Shown: in pieces, positions 45,456 through 62,778 of the stretch
How the letters are laid out: each line of letters starts with the position of its first letter
Numbering within the stretch: position 1 is the stretch's first letter
Origin: Micropterix aruncella
Taxonomy: Eukaryota; Arthropoda; Insecta; Lepidoptera; Micropterigidae
Direction of reading: 5' to 3'
NCBI GenBank assembly: GCA_944548615.1
Contig: OX155972.1
Span: 8,269,719-8,333,718, forward strand
Length of the DNA: 64,000 nucleotides
Program-made: the position numbers and the translations under genes
Notes under the pieces: generated by a model
Seen by the model: only the letters and a program-made list of their open reading frames with translations
The model's database searches: none
Told to the model about the DNA's origin: nothing

Positions 45456-45989
45456 TGTTATCCCAACCAACGCCGACCTTAACTATAGGCCTCACGAAGA
45501 AATTGGTTGATTTTACCAATTCTTTTCAATTGCTTTTAATTGCTAATTCTTAGCAATTTTAATAAATACTCTACTTAAATATACAAAATGACATTTGTCA
45601 AATGTACAAAACATTTACCAAACTTAATTCATTAAAATGTACAAATAATTTACATTATTGATTGACTTTATGAAAAATCAGTTGGTTAGTTTTACAAAAC
45701 TCAAATGTTATTATAACGATATTTTTTTATTATTTTTCTCTATATACGAAGTAAATATGACAGACTATTTAGTCTCTTTTAAAGATAATCTCGATTAAAG
45801 TAATCAAGATTTATATGCAACTTCTGTAAAAGTTAATAAAGAGATTAGTTAAATTTAAGGTAAGAATTTTGTAAGTTTAACAGTGTTCTTGGGTATATTT
45901 TACTCATAATCTTTAGTATATTTCTTAGTACGAGGCATCAATTTTACCTGGAATAAATGATATACTTTACTGATATATTTTTTTTAATC
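45456..45989. other. Left subterminal AT-rich region
   Basis: Repeated TTTTAC.AA / ACAAAAC words. A second weaker start-like block CACGAAGAAATTGGTTGATT lies at about 45493. No coding sequence of its own. Confidence 0.45.
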
Positions 45990-46960
45990 CAATAAATGTT
46001 TTTGTACAATTTATGAAATATTTACGATTAATAATATTTGTTTCAACCACTATTTTTCGTAGATTTAATTTGTATTCCATTGTATATTTACTAATAAAGT
46101 TTTGTACATTCCATTATTATTTATTCGTCACTTTAAATAATAATATTGGTTAAGCTTGATTAACAATTTTTTGTATATTTAATTAATTTTTCTGTATAAT
46201 TTATTTAAAATTATTTGCTAAAAGTACGAAGAATTAGTACTGTTTTCAAGTGCAAAATTCTTGTAGATTTAATCAGTATTCTAGGGTATATTTTACTATT
46301 AAAGTTTTGTATATCCATACTTATTTATTAGTATATTTCGTGTCTTTTACTAAGAATCCTTCTTTTATTTAACTGATAATTTCTCGTACATTTAATGTAT
46401 GTAGTAGTAATATTTATTAGAAATTATTTGTCAAAATTACGAACAATTATTACTGTTTTCAAGCAGTAAGTTTTGTAGGTTTAATCATTATTCTTGAGTA
46501 TATTGTACTAATAAACATTTGTGTATTCCATACATATTTATTAGTACATTTCGTTCCTTTTACTAAGAAACCTGGTTATATTTGACTAACAATCTCTTTG
46601 TATATTTAATGTAAGGTTTAGTATAATTTATTTGGAATTATTTGTCAAAAGCATGAAGAATTATTACTGTTTTTAACTGTAAAGTTTTGTAACTTTCAAC
46701 ACTATTCTTGGGTATATTTTAACAATAAAGTTTTGTATATTCCAAATTTATTTCTTAGTACTTTCGTACCTTTTACTAAAATCCCAGGATATATTTGTCT
46801 GTTAATTTTCGTACTATTTACGTGAACAAATTTGTCAAATTTACGAAAAATTATTATTATTTTTTCCAAGTTTAAATCAGTATTCGGTGGTATATTTAAC
46901 TAATATTAATTAGTAGATTTTGACCTGTTTTCTTAGTATAAACTTACTATCAAAAATATT
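45990..46960 (+). repeat. Diverged tandem array, 213-bp monomer
   Basis: The TACTGTTTT..AAG mark occurs at 46238, 46451 and 46664, exactly 213 bp apart, and a degenerate form lies near 46870. Each monomer holds GGTATATTTTAC, TAAAGTTTTGTATAT, TTTTACTAAGAA.CC and AATTATTTGTCAAAA blocks. Confidence 0.8.
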
Positions 46961-46963
46961 CTT

Positions 46964-47130
46964 ACGATGTAAGGTTATTGGTAAAATATTTATGTAAGTA
47001 TCATAAGTAATTTACAAAATTGTAAATATTTACAATTATTTTTTAAAGAAAATATTTAAACAAATACTTGTAAATATTTTCAATCTTGCAAATTATGACA
47101 CATGCATTTTTACCAATAACCTTACATCGT
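46964..47130. repeat. Perfect 23-bp inverted core of a large foldback
   Basis: ACGATGTAAGGTTATTGGTA plus AAA (46964-46986) is repeated exactly in inverse at 47108-47130. The loop between is itself rich in TAAATATTTACAA words. Confidence 0.9.
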
Positions 47131-47640
47131 TTACACATTATGTTTAGCAAGTTGTACTAAAAAATTGATTAAACTCTACTAAACTTTAGATATTAGTAAA
47201 TTGTACCCCCGAATACAGATTAAAGTTACTAACAGTCGAAAAATTATAATTGTAGGAAAAATTATTTCACATAAATTATTATAGGAAAACTAAACATTAA
47301 ATTTACAAGAAATTATCAGGCAAACATAACGTGGATTCCTAGTGTAGAAAAGATACAAGACGAACTAAGGAACAAGTTTCGAATATACAACATTTTATTT
47401 TTAAAATATATCCAAAAATACTGATTAAAGTTACAATACAATTCAGTTGAAAACAAAACTTTTAACAATTTCAAATTAATTATACAAAAGCTTACACTAA
47501 ATAAAAAGAAATTATAATTACTATAACTTGTATCCTTGATTCTTTACTCATTATTTCTAATCTATCATAAAATAGAGTATGGTGCTAAATAATAATAATA
47601 AAACAGAACAAGTAAAATTCGAAACATTTATTAATTATTA
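47131..47640 (-). repeat. Inverted arm of the 213-bp array
   Basis: Reverse-complement monomers: CCCGAATACAGATTAAAGTT and CCAAAAATACTGATTAAAGT near 47210 and 47410, GTGGATTCCTAGTGTA and CAGTTGAAAACAAAACTT. The arm holds about 2.3 monomers, shorter than the left arm. Confidence 0.7.
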
Positions 47641-48161
47641 ATAATCATAAAACTTATAACCTAATTTAGCCTAATTTAGGGTGAGCTATGAATTATTATT
47701 CTGAATACCTACACATTTTTTTAACATTTACAAAACCCAACTTAGTTATCCAACTCGTACAAAGCAATTTTAAGGTAATTTAGAGAATTTCAATATACCA
47801 ATTACGCAAGATTACAATACACTTGGTGGACCTACAATTATAAATTAAAGATTCGGCAGACTAAGGAACCTAAATCAATTTTTGGGTTTTGTCTATTTTT
47901 TTGCAAAAATTAAAAAAAAACGAGACACGGAACTAACTAAATGACATATGACAAACTATGGTTTATAAAATGGAGACTTAGGTTTTTTCGTCCATTCGGT
48001 GTCTCGTTTTTTTTAAATGTCAATAAAAAAATATTAGGTATTTTAGTTATTAAAAAAATACCTTAATATAAAAATACCTAATAATATTTTAATTATTAAA
48101 AAAATACCCTTATCAACTTACAAACGTATCTAAAAGCTACAACATAATTTTAAAGATAGGT
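47641..48161. repeat. AT-rich region with two imperfect hairpins
   Basis: AAAAAAAAACGAGACAC (47917-47933) pairs with GGTGTCTCGTTTTTTTT (about 47997-48013). TATTAGGTATTTTA pairs with TAAAAATACCTAATAATA at about 48032-48092. No gene. Confidence 0.7.
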
Positions 48162-50257
48162 CTAAATATACTTCAATCTAAAATATTTATTACCACCGGA
48201 GAGTGTATGACAAAAAGAAGGATACAGAAAAATGCTTTTTAAATAAATCAATTTCCATTCGTTTGTTTGGGTATAAGTTTCCAGCTGATATGCTAGTAAA
48301 TGATCATTGTATCCTATACAAGGAATTTTTAAACATATGAAAGTCGTGTCACCACTAGCAGACACCAAGATATGTTTTATTATATAAAAAGAGTATTCAG
48401 TTTCAGATGGTATAGTTAAGATGCTATCGATAACATAACGGATACTTTGATATTCAACCCACTGAACTCGATCCTGATTAAAATTAAAATGAGCAGGGAT
48501 TAAGTCAATAAATTCAGTTGAAATGAAAAGACATGTTTCATACATTTTCAAAGATACTTATTAGATTAGGGATATAACTCACTAGTCGGTATCCATTAGA
48601 TTGTTTAAGACACGGCCATTCAGTGAATACATCCGTTAGCGTTTTTTTGGTTTCACATATTTTACTTTTTCTATAATCGCAAGACTGAGTCCACTTTTCT
48701 TCTACAAGCGTCCATGGTTCTCTGTTGTATTTCAACCACGTCCACGTTTCTTCGGCTTGTTTGTCGTCTAATGCTACATCTGAAATTTCAAAATATTGTA
48801 ATAGCTTAAAATAGATATATTATGTATATTCAATCACTTTGTCTCTCGTATAATTCATACCTACCTATTGTACAATTACTGTTAAGGATTAAATTATAAA
48901 TTAAAATTGATAATGGGCGAAAAAGTATGAGAAGTGGGGCGACCATGGGTAGTCGAGAACGTACATAGATATTCTAAATCTCTGCCGGCACTAAGGCTCT
49001 AATTTGTTATTAGGCAGTTACATCGATTCAATTTTTAGATTATGAAGTAACACTGCAGAATCGATCCGCCTCAAGGACGCGGGTTCAACTCTCGCTTCGG
49101 GCAACATGTTGAACGGTTATTTTTATTTGTATTTTTTCAAAGTTAATTTATCTGATGGATCGATTCTTCAGCATTACTGCACAATATAAAAGTTGTAAGT
49201 ATAAAACGTAAAGCTACGTAATCGTGAGACGGACGAACAGACGGATGGATAGACATACAGACAGACAGATGGTAAGAGAACGAAGTCACCCTAATAGGGT
49301 TCTTTTTCTTGCACGCTCTTTAATTATTAATTAAAAGTGATTAAATTAAGAAATATAGAATAAATATAGGATAGAAAAGAGTATAAATTAAAAGTGATTC
49401 AGATTGATCTACAGAACATTCTCCTAAATAGAGGAAGAAACACACCCTGTACAGGTTGTTTAAGTAGCTGTAAGTCTTTAATAATTAATTCAGTAGGTGA
49501 TTCTGCAAATGAAACTGAACAGCTTTTGTTCTAAAACTTTTAGCTTTTCGAGAAACTAACTTCATTGACCACACACATTTTTAGGGGTTAGAAGATTTTT
49601 TTTTAAAAATGTACGAGTCGATATTTAAAAAAAAAACGAAAAGTCGTAGAACCAAAGTTGTTCAGTTTCGTGAACAGAATCAACTTCTGATATGGCCTGT
49701 AGCTATACAAAATCATCCTGTAGTATAGTAATATATAAAGAAATACTTGCCAAGTTGTTGCTCTTCAGAAATCTTCCTTTTTTATAGGCAGGCAGCACCC
49801 CAGCTTGACGGAATAGGCGCAGTTGATTGTAATATCTATCAATTAATTTTCCCTTTGCCGGTATATATTGTCCGGATCCATAAGAAGATGCTGGGATGTG
49901 GTATGTCTCCTGCAATACAGTTTTAAATATGTATAATAGCGTGGATTAAGTACTTACCTGATTTTTTTTAATATAGAAAACTGACATGGATGGCTATTCT
50001 AAAAAGATAATAATATGTAGGCAGATCCGAGACGCAGATCTTGAATACCCAAATATTGAAAAAAGATAATATTTGCATATCTATACTGCAATTATACCGA
50101 ATTCTCTCTGTTCCTTCTTTTCATACTAGAATAAAACGAAACAAAATAATACTTTGAAAAATTTACCTTTAAAAACGTCTATCGTTTCTTGACTGATGCC
50201 CCATTCAACCATCAGGTTTAGGAGAGTTTGTGACTCTGTGGGGTTCGCATTATCCAT
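48162..50257 (-). pseudogene. Broken multi-exon gene with SAM-like first exon
   Basis: Three exon-like blocks on the minus strand. Block 1 (50257-50167) starts ATG: MDNANPTESQTLLNLMVEWG..ETIDVFK, then a GTAAAT donor. The wording resembles the start of a SAM-type domain. Block 2 (49909-49747, after TTGCAG) reads ETYHIPASSYGSGQYIPAKG..LIDRYYNQLRLF, donor GTATTT. Block 3 (48779-48162, after TTTCAG) reads VALDDKQAEETWTWLKYNRE..EEKWTQSCDYR..TEWPCLKQSNGYRL. Blocks 2 and 3 join in phase 1; block 1 (phase 1 end) does not match block 2 (phase 0 start), so an exon is missing. Within block 3 a one-base shift near 48540 gives a stop; the other frame continues as YETCLFISTEFIDLI and ends at 48162. It resembles multi-domain proteins of unknown function found in many arthropod copies; that is from memory. 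Confidence 0.55.
48780..49746 (-). other. Intron-like interval with a SINE-like relic
   Basis: Lies between exon-like blocks 2 and 3. At 49060-49110 a GCGGGTTCAACTCTCGC segment can form a tRNA-type T arm with a B-box-like core. The following sequence ends in GACA-rich and CACCCTAATAGGGTTC words (49230-49310). This suggests a degraded tRNA-derived SINE, but an A box was not found. Confidence 0.35.
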
Positions 50258-50409
50258 CGCTGTCCGCCAGAAAGGTAATGATCACTTTAGAGCACTCGCG
50301 CGCGAATGAAATAATGGTGCGAATGCGGGGAAACAAGTTGACACAGGTACGTATTTAAGTGTTGCCAGACTGGAGGTTATACTTGGGTTTTATATAGTTT
50401 GTTACACTT

Positions 50410-50905
50410 CTGGGGGGTGAGCGGTGGATTCCGGAACGACCGGCAGTGGTAGGTTTAGGACAGCTGTATTGCCACATGTGAGCGTTCACCTGACCACCTA
50501 TTCACTCCCCCTTCGAAGAAGATAGAAGTTGAGATGCGGTAATCGCGGTTTTAAATAATTTTTCTAGGAAGGAATTGATTATTTTCCTGGAGAGACCAAG
50601 ATCTTTAAAGAGGTGAAACAGAGATTTGGCTGGCAGGCCACGAGCACCAACTTCCACCGCGTGAAGGTGAACTGTGAAGCCGTTCCGGGTAACGGCATTT
50701 GCGAGATCATGGTATTTATTTAGTTTGAACTCGTGGTCTTTTGGGATGTTTGGTTCCCATGGAACAGCTAATTCTACAATAACAGTTAATTCTTCCGAGA
50801 TAGGGAGTTTTAAGAGTTATAGCTGGACGGAGGGCTGTGCACCCGAGACTTTCAGGAAATTTATACCGCTTAGAGACCGAATCGACTTCCAGAAATCAAA
50901 CTGAG
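50410..50905 (-). pseudogene. Restriction-like endonuclease fragment, copy 2
   Basis: On the minus strand it reads LTVIVELAVPWEPNIPKDHE..KLNKYHDLANAVTRNGFTVH..VEVGARGLPAKSLFHLFKDL, then after a stop GGQVNAHMWQYSCPKPTTAGRSG. It is closely related to 22586-23077 and ends at the same 3' point (GCTCACCCCCCAGAAGTGTAA). The region before ELAVP is shifted and lacks a clean RPD motif. It lies inside the 14.5-kb element, just upstream of the broken gene. Confidence 0.7.
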
Positions 50906-57117
<6,212 letters not shown>

Positions 57118-57229
57118 TCTATCAGTAATTATTTAAAAAAATCGGTTGTGTCACCCGAAGACTTTTCTGTTAAGTAGCCAGGGACTTAATTCATCTGAAT
57201 ATTAATTTCATAAATAAAATGTATCAGTC

Positions 57230-57965
57230 AATCAATGACTTTTTCGACTTTTTCGAATTTTCCATGTTATGTTATGGTGATGGTGAAACTTGGCAGTTGC
57301 TATTTAAATTGAATGCGTATACAAACTTTTGGGTCTCTGGTGCTGACCGTTGAGGAGTTCTTTCTTCGGAAGGCAACCCAGGGTACATCAGCCATGTCAT
57401 GGTGGAACTTGAAAGTTGCTATCATAAATGAATGCGTATACGAAATTTTGGGTCTCTGCTGTTGACCGTTCAGGATTTCCCTCGTCGGGAGCTAACCCAG
57501 GGTACATCAGCCATGTCATGGTGGAACTTAGAAGTTGCTATCATAAATGAATGCGTACCTATAAAAAAATTTGGGTCACATCAACCCAGGGCCAACCCAG
57601 GGTACACATCAGCCATGTCATGGTTGAATTTAGAAGTTGCTATCATAAATGAGTGCGTATACAATTTTTTGGGTCCCTGCTGTTGACCGTTGAGAAGTTC
57701 CTTCGTCGGGAGCCAACCCAGGGTACATCAGCCATGTCATGGTGCAACTTGGAAATTGCTATCATAAATGAATACGTATACAAAATTTTGGGTCTTTGCT
57801 GTTGACCGTTGAGGAGTTCCCTCGTCTGGAGCCAACCCTGGTGGAAGGATTTCAATCACAATCAGCTCATGCCATGACCAAATGATGTCTGCTTGCCAAA
57901 TTTCAGCTCAATCGGATGAAGCGTTTCGGCGCTATCGTCAGAGAATACACACACACACACAGAAG
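57230..57965 (+). repeat. Family B block, largest minisatellite copy
   Basis: Unit starts (GGGTC...) at 57331, 57450, 57573, 57671 and 57790, so mostly 119 bp with one diverged and one shortened unit. It is preceded by TTTTTCGACTTTTTCGA and followed by the TTTCAATCACAATCAGCTCA / GCCAAATTTCAGCTCAATCG / ACACACACAC tail. Frames in it are artefacts. Confidence 0.88.
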
Positions 57966-58039
57966 TGCGTCTATAATACTTTCCTTGAACAGGAAAGTAA
58001 TAATAGAACATTAGAAAATACGACTGTGTTGGTTACATT

Positions 58040-59250
58040 ATGCAGGTTATATTAATATTTCTTGATATAAAAGTTTACGAAATGGTTCCAGTAACTGTAA
58101 CAAAAAAAAAGAGTATTACAAAATACCAATGTTTATGTATTTATTACTAAAACTTCATAAAATAATTTACAAAATCATTAAGTATTTGTAATAATAATGA
58201 TTTTTTTATAAGAAAATACTAATGTTTATGAAGTTTGTACAAATATTTGTGATACAATTGACGAAATGGGTTTGTTAACTGTAACAATATAAGGGTATTA
58301 CAATATACCAATATGAATGTAGTTTATACTAATATTTCATAATAAAATCTACAAATTCATTATCGGTAATAATAATAAAGAATTTTTTATAACAAAATAC
58401 CAATTTTTATGTAGGTTGTACAAATATTTATCATAACATTTACAAAATCATTATCAGTAATGATAACAAAGCCTAGAATATAAAAAAATAAGAATTAAAT
58501 GTAGCTTCAACTAATATTTCATTATAACATTAACGAAACCGTTGTCCGTAATAATAACAAAGAATTGAATATTGGAAAATACCAGTATTTATGTTGGTTA
58601 TACGAATATGTATAAAAATTTTTACGAAATGTTTAATCAATAATTATAACAAATAATAGAAAAGAATATACAAATTGTATTTGCTGGTTACACTAATTTT
58701 TCTTGATAAAATTAACGAAATGCTTTTGGTAACTATAACAAAAAATGTAGTATTACAAAATACCAATGTATATGTAAGTTATACTAATACTTCTTGATGA
58801 AATTTACGAAATGATTATCAGTACTTATAACAAATAAGGTTAATATTAAAATACGAATCTAATTTAGAATTCACTAATATTTCATAATAAAATTAACGAA
58901 ATTATTATTGGTAATAATAGCAAAGAATAGTAAATTAGAAAATACAAATGTTGATATTGGTTATATGAATATGTATTATAAAATTTACCAAATCTTTATC
59001 AGTAATGAAAAACAACAACAGATATTAGAATATACGATTATATGTGTAGGTTACACTAATATTTCTTGATAAAATTTACGAAAATATTTCGGTAATAGTA
59101 ACAAACATAGAGTATTATAAAATACCAATATTTATGTAGTTTATAATAATATTTATGATTAAATATACGAAATCATTATCAGTGACGTTAAAAAAAATAA
59201 TATTGAGAAATACGTAGCTTACACTAAAATTTCATGACTTTAACGTTGTG
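58040..59250 (+). repeat. Diverged tandem array, about 90-bp monomer
   Basis: The block TATGTAGGTTATACTAATAT / TTC.T.ATAAAATTTACGAAAT.ATT.TCAGTAAT recurs near 58320, 58409, 58498, 58588, 58680, 58768, 58860, 58950, 59040 and 59130. That gives about 13 monomers near the right end of the 14.5-kb element. Confidence 0.85.
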
Positions 59251-59859
59251 TACAAATTAATATTTAGTTATATGTGGGACCAAATTATTCCAAATGTATG
59301 TATAACAAATAAAATGTCTTAATTATGCGACATTATTTGTACAATTAACCTTTTGTGTCAATTTTTTATACAGATAATACATATGAAAATTGTTTGTAAT
59401 TTTTAATTGTATGATTTCGTAATTTGGACAAATAATTATTATAACATTAACACCGTTTATCTATTATTACTACGAAATTAAAGGTTTTTTATATATTACG
59501 AAATACATTTGTAATTTTCAATTATATGATTTCGTAACTTCAACAGTAGCATATAGTAAAACTAACAATGTTTGTCAGTTGTTTATACAAATTCAAGGTT
59601 TCGTAAAAACAACAAAATTTTGTTTGTAATACCAACAACAAATTGTTTAATTTTAAAGTATTTTTATTGGTCTTTTACTTAAGTAATACTGACTAAGACA
59701 TTTTGTTAAAACTATCGGAAGCATTTGTAAATTTTATCAAACTTCATACTGTTAGTTCAACTTAAACCCGTTTCGTAAAACTAATCAATCGATTTTGTAA
59801 CTGGTTTAGTTGATATTACTAATTATTGATTAATTTTATGAATAATTATTTAACCAAAT
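59251..59859. other. Right subterminal AT-rich region
   Basis: Many TTTCGTAA / TTTTGTAA.AC words in one orientation, which are the inverse of words near the left end. No coding sequence. Confidence 0.5.
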
Positions 59860-59897
59860 GTGGTTTTGTAAAATCAATGAAACCATTTCTTTCCGTG
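59860..59897 (-). repeat. Right terminal inverted repeat
   Basis: Read inward it is CACGGAAAGAAATGGTTTCA then TTGATTTTACAAAA, matching 45418-45455. Confidence 0.75.
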
Positions 59898-60233
59898 TAA
59901 AAAGTTGAGTGAGCGCGTGCGAGTCGGGAAGACGCTCGTATGCTCACCCTACTCAGCAGGTATGGACTGTCCAAACCAGTATGAACAATTTTATGTAGAA
60001 ACGACATATCTGATACTACTCGCCGGTCCTCTAATGTCTCTAAACCATAGCGTTGCAGACCTTCAGCGTACGACAAGCAGTTGGAAAATAAGCGGAAATT
60101 TAGATGACGTATAAATCGTTTTTGAATACGCTCAATCCTCAGCTTGTATGTAGCATACTGCGGAGACCAAATGTTAGAAGCAAATTCAAGCAGTCTGCGT
60201 ACGTATGCAACACAACATATAAATGTACCTTTA
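59898..60233 (-). pseudogene. Non-LTR RT C-terminal region (right half of a split copy)
   Basis: The minus-strand frame reads RRLLEFASNIWSPQYATYKL..RIERIQKRFIRHLNFRLF..SYAEGLQRYGLETLEDRRVV..LHKIVHTGLDSPYLLSR..RARAHSTF and then meets the terminal repeat of the 14.5-kb insert. The wording is that of Jockey/CR1-type elements just before their C-terminus. The remainder lies at 44922-45417. Upstream of about 60233 the frame is lost, consistent with 5' truncation. Confidence 0.8.
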
Positions 60234-60723
60234 CACTAAGTCCCTTGCGTGATAAACACTGGTAACAGAGAGTTAATTATTTTTTGCTTCTTAGTGTAGT
60301 ACTTACAAGAGCGTGTTTTTTTAGTTTTTGAAACCATTATTTTATTTAATATCCGCTACTTATGTAAGAAAAAGTCCATTTCTCAAATGTTTCTGAGGGA
60401 GTGAATATAATAATCTATGAAAGCTCCCAATGCAATAACCTTGCAGACGTACGTGTCAGCTGGCCGCGACGGCGTTTCGGGCTTCACCCGTCAATAATCG
60501 GGCGGTTACATGACTCAAATTGCTGAAAGCTCGAGGAGGCGAAAACGCTGAATCTCCCGATCGTCGCGAGACCTGAAATTGGCGACGTTGTCAGCTGAAA
60601 CTGAAGGCACGTGCGCGAAAATAGAGACGTCTTCAGTAATACGACATGGTATATATTAACCGACGGATGGCAGAAAATTGGTTAAACGTGACCTTAATTA
60701 TTAATTTATTTGATTTTATTTAT
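60234..60723. other. Unassigned stretch
   Basis: GC-richer patch at 60450-60620, no domain or RNA gene recognised. Confidence 0.35.
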
Positions 60724-61271
60724 TTAGCTGACCCCGCGAACTTCGTACCGCCTAACAGTCAATTAATGTCGTGTTACAGATTAGCTGAACTTAAATAATG
60801 ATTTTATGAAAGTAATACAATGAATACAAAATTAATATTAAGTTCACTACTTTATTAAGATAATAACACAAAAAGAAATATAAAAGTACAAAAATTAAGT
60901 ATATCAATCGCGTGTCAGCAAGACATGATTGAATTAAACTATTTACATATTGTGCAGCATGGGATGCACTCGGTTTAATTCTCTTCATTGAAGCACCTTG
61001 TGATACATATTTTTTGTTTTTTATCAGGCGCAAGAACAAATAAAGCGAATGATTTGTCGACACGTGAACATGCCACGTACAACTGACCACGAGAAAAACA
61101 CGGATTTACATTTTATATGTGAAAATGTTGTTTCTTTTATTTAAATTATTCGTCAGTTTTCTAATTTTCGTTTTTCGTTAGTTATTCTGCTATTCGGGAG
61201 GGAGACAAATACAACAAATCAAAAACTATGAAAATCGAACAAACCCGACTTTGTTTTATTATATATATAGA
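60724..61271 (-). mobile_element. Short Helitron relic carrying a helicase tail
   Basis: On the minus strand it starts TCTATATATATAATAAAACA (from 61271, preceded by A). It ends CGCGGGGTCAGCTAA near 60724, close to the GGGTCAGCTAG terminus of the 53.8-56.4 kb Helitron. The interior encodes the end of a Helitron helicase, followed by stop codons. Most of the Rep/helicase is deleted. The right edge fits the A|T rule; the CTAA end and following base are less clear. Confidence 0.65.
60985..61125 (-). pseudogene. Helitron Pif1-type helicase, C-terminal fragment
   Basis: PCFSRGQLYVACSRVDKSFALFVLAPDKK is the last conserved helicase block (consensus ..FSHGQLYVALSRV..LFV.AP) of Rep/Helicase proteins. 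Only about 47 codons remain, ending at in-frame stops. It is a remnant of an internally deleted autonomous copy. Confidence 0.75.
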
Positions 61272-61457
61272 TACATTCGTCCACAAAAAAATACACTATT
61301 AACACTGAAACATAGATTTTGTTGCTCCTAACTAGGCAGAGCCTGTTCTAAGCAGAACACCAATACAAAAATGATTATAAAATACATACCTTTCAAAATA
61401 AAATAAAAAATCTGAATAAAATTAATTTTAAATGAAATTTACACTACACCAAAATAA

Positions 61458-61569
61458 TTTTACAATCATAATGTAATAATAAATAATAATTACATTATAC
61501 AATAATGTAATTATTATTTATACATACAAGCCACGCAGTGCGTGGCTTTGCCCCATTTTTTGGGGCAAA
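61458..61569. repeat. Cluster of inverted repeats
   Basis: An AT-rich inverted repeat (AATAATAATTACATTA / TAATGTAATTATTATT, about 61474-61516) is followed by two abutting perfect hairpins: GCCACGC-AGT-GCGTGGC (61530-61546) and TTTGCCCCA-TTTTT-TGGGGCAAA (61547-61569). Confidence 0.85.
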
Positions 61570-61579
61570 TCCCCGCAAT

Positions 61580-62470
<891 letters not shown>

Positions 62471-62778
62471 AAATATGGTGATTCAGTTTGAATTTATCAC
62501 CGACCAGGGAATCTTTTGCCCGGCTCTGAACTCAGGTTCAGGTAGCCAAGTGGTAAAGAGTGGAAGACGACAAGACAACATATACCCCCCGCTGCTTAGG
62601 AAACAGATGTCGTTTCCGACTCCTCCAGTTGTCAGCCGGAGTGCAAATTTCGATTGGCAGAACAGACAGCTGGCAATCGACTGACGCCGCACGGTGCGCT
62701 CGCCGCCAGCGGCGCCCGAGGGACGATCCCACAGGGAGAATCGATCCGCCAGAATGATACATTACATTACATTACATT
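62471..62778 (+). repeat. Family A fragment with (ATTAC)n tail
   Basis: TTTTGCCCGGCTCTGAACTC, CCCCCGCTGCTTAGGAAACA, CCGACTCCTCCAGTTGTCAG and GACGCCGCACGGTGCGC follow the family A order. The copy ends in a short (ATTAC)n tail at 62756-62778, which suggests at least some copies moved by retroposition. Overlapping frames on both strands are incidental. Confidence 0.7.

Noticed and set aside
57331..57850. Regularly spaced repeats considered as a CRISPR-like array
   Set aside because: The genome is eukaryotic and the whole 119-bp unit is repeated with no unique spacers; it is a minisatellite.
62547..62728. A-box-like TAGCCAAGTGGT and B-box-like GGGACGATCCC in family A, suggesting a tRNA-derived SINE
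   Set aside because: The boxes are about 170 bp apart, far more than in Pol III type 2 promoters, and other family A copies do not keep the A box.
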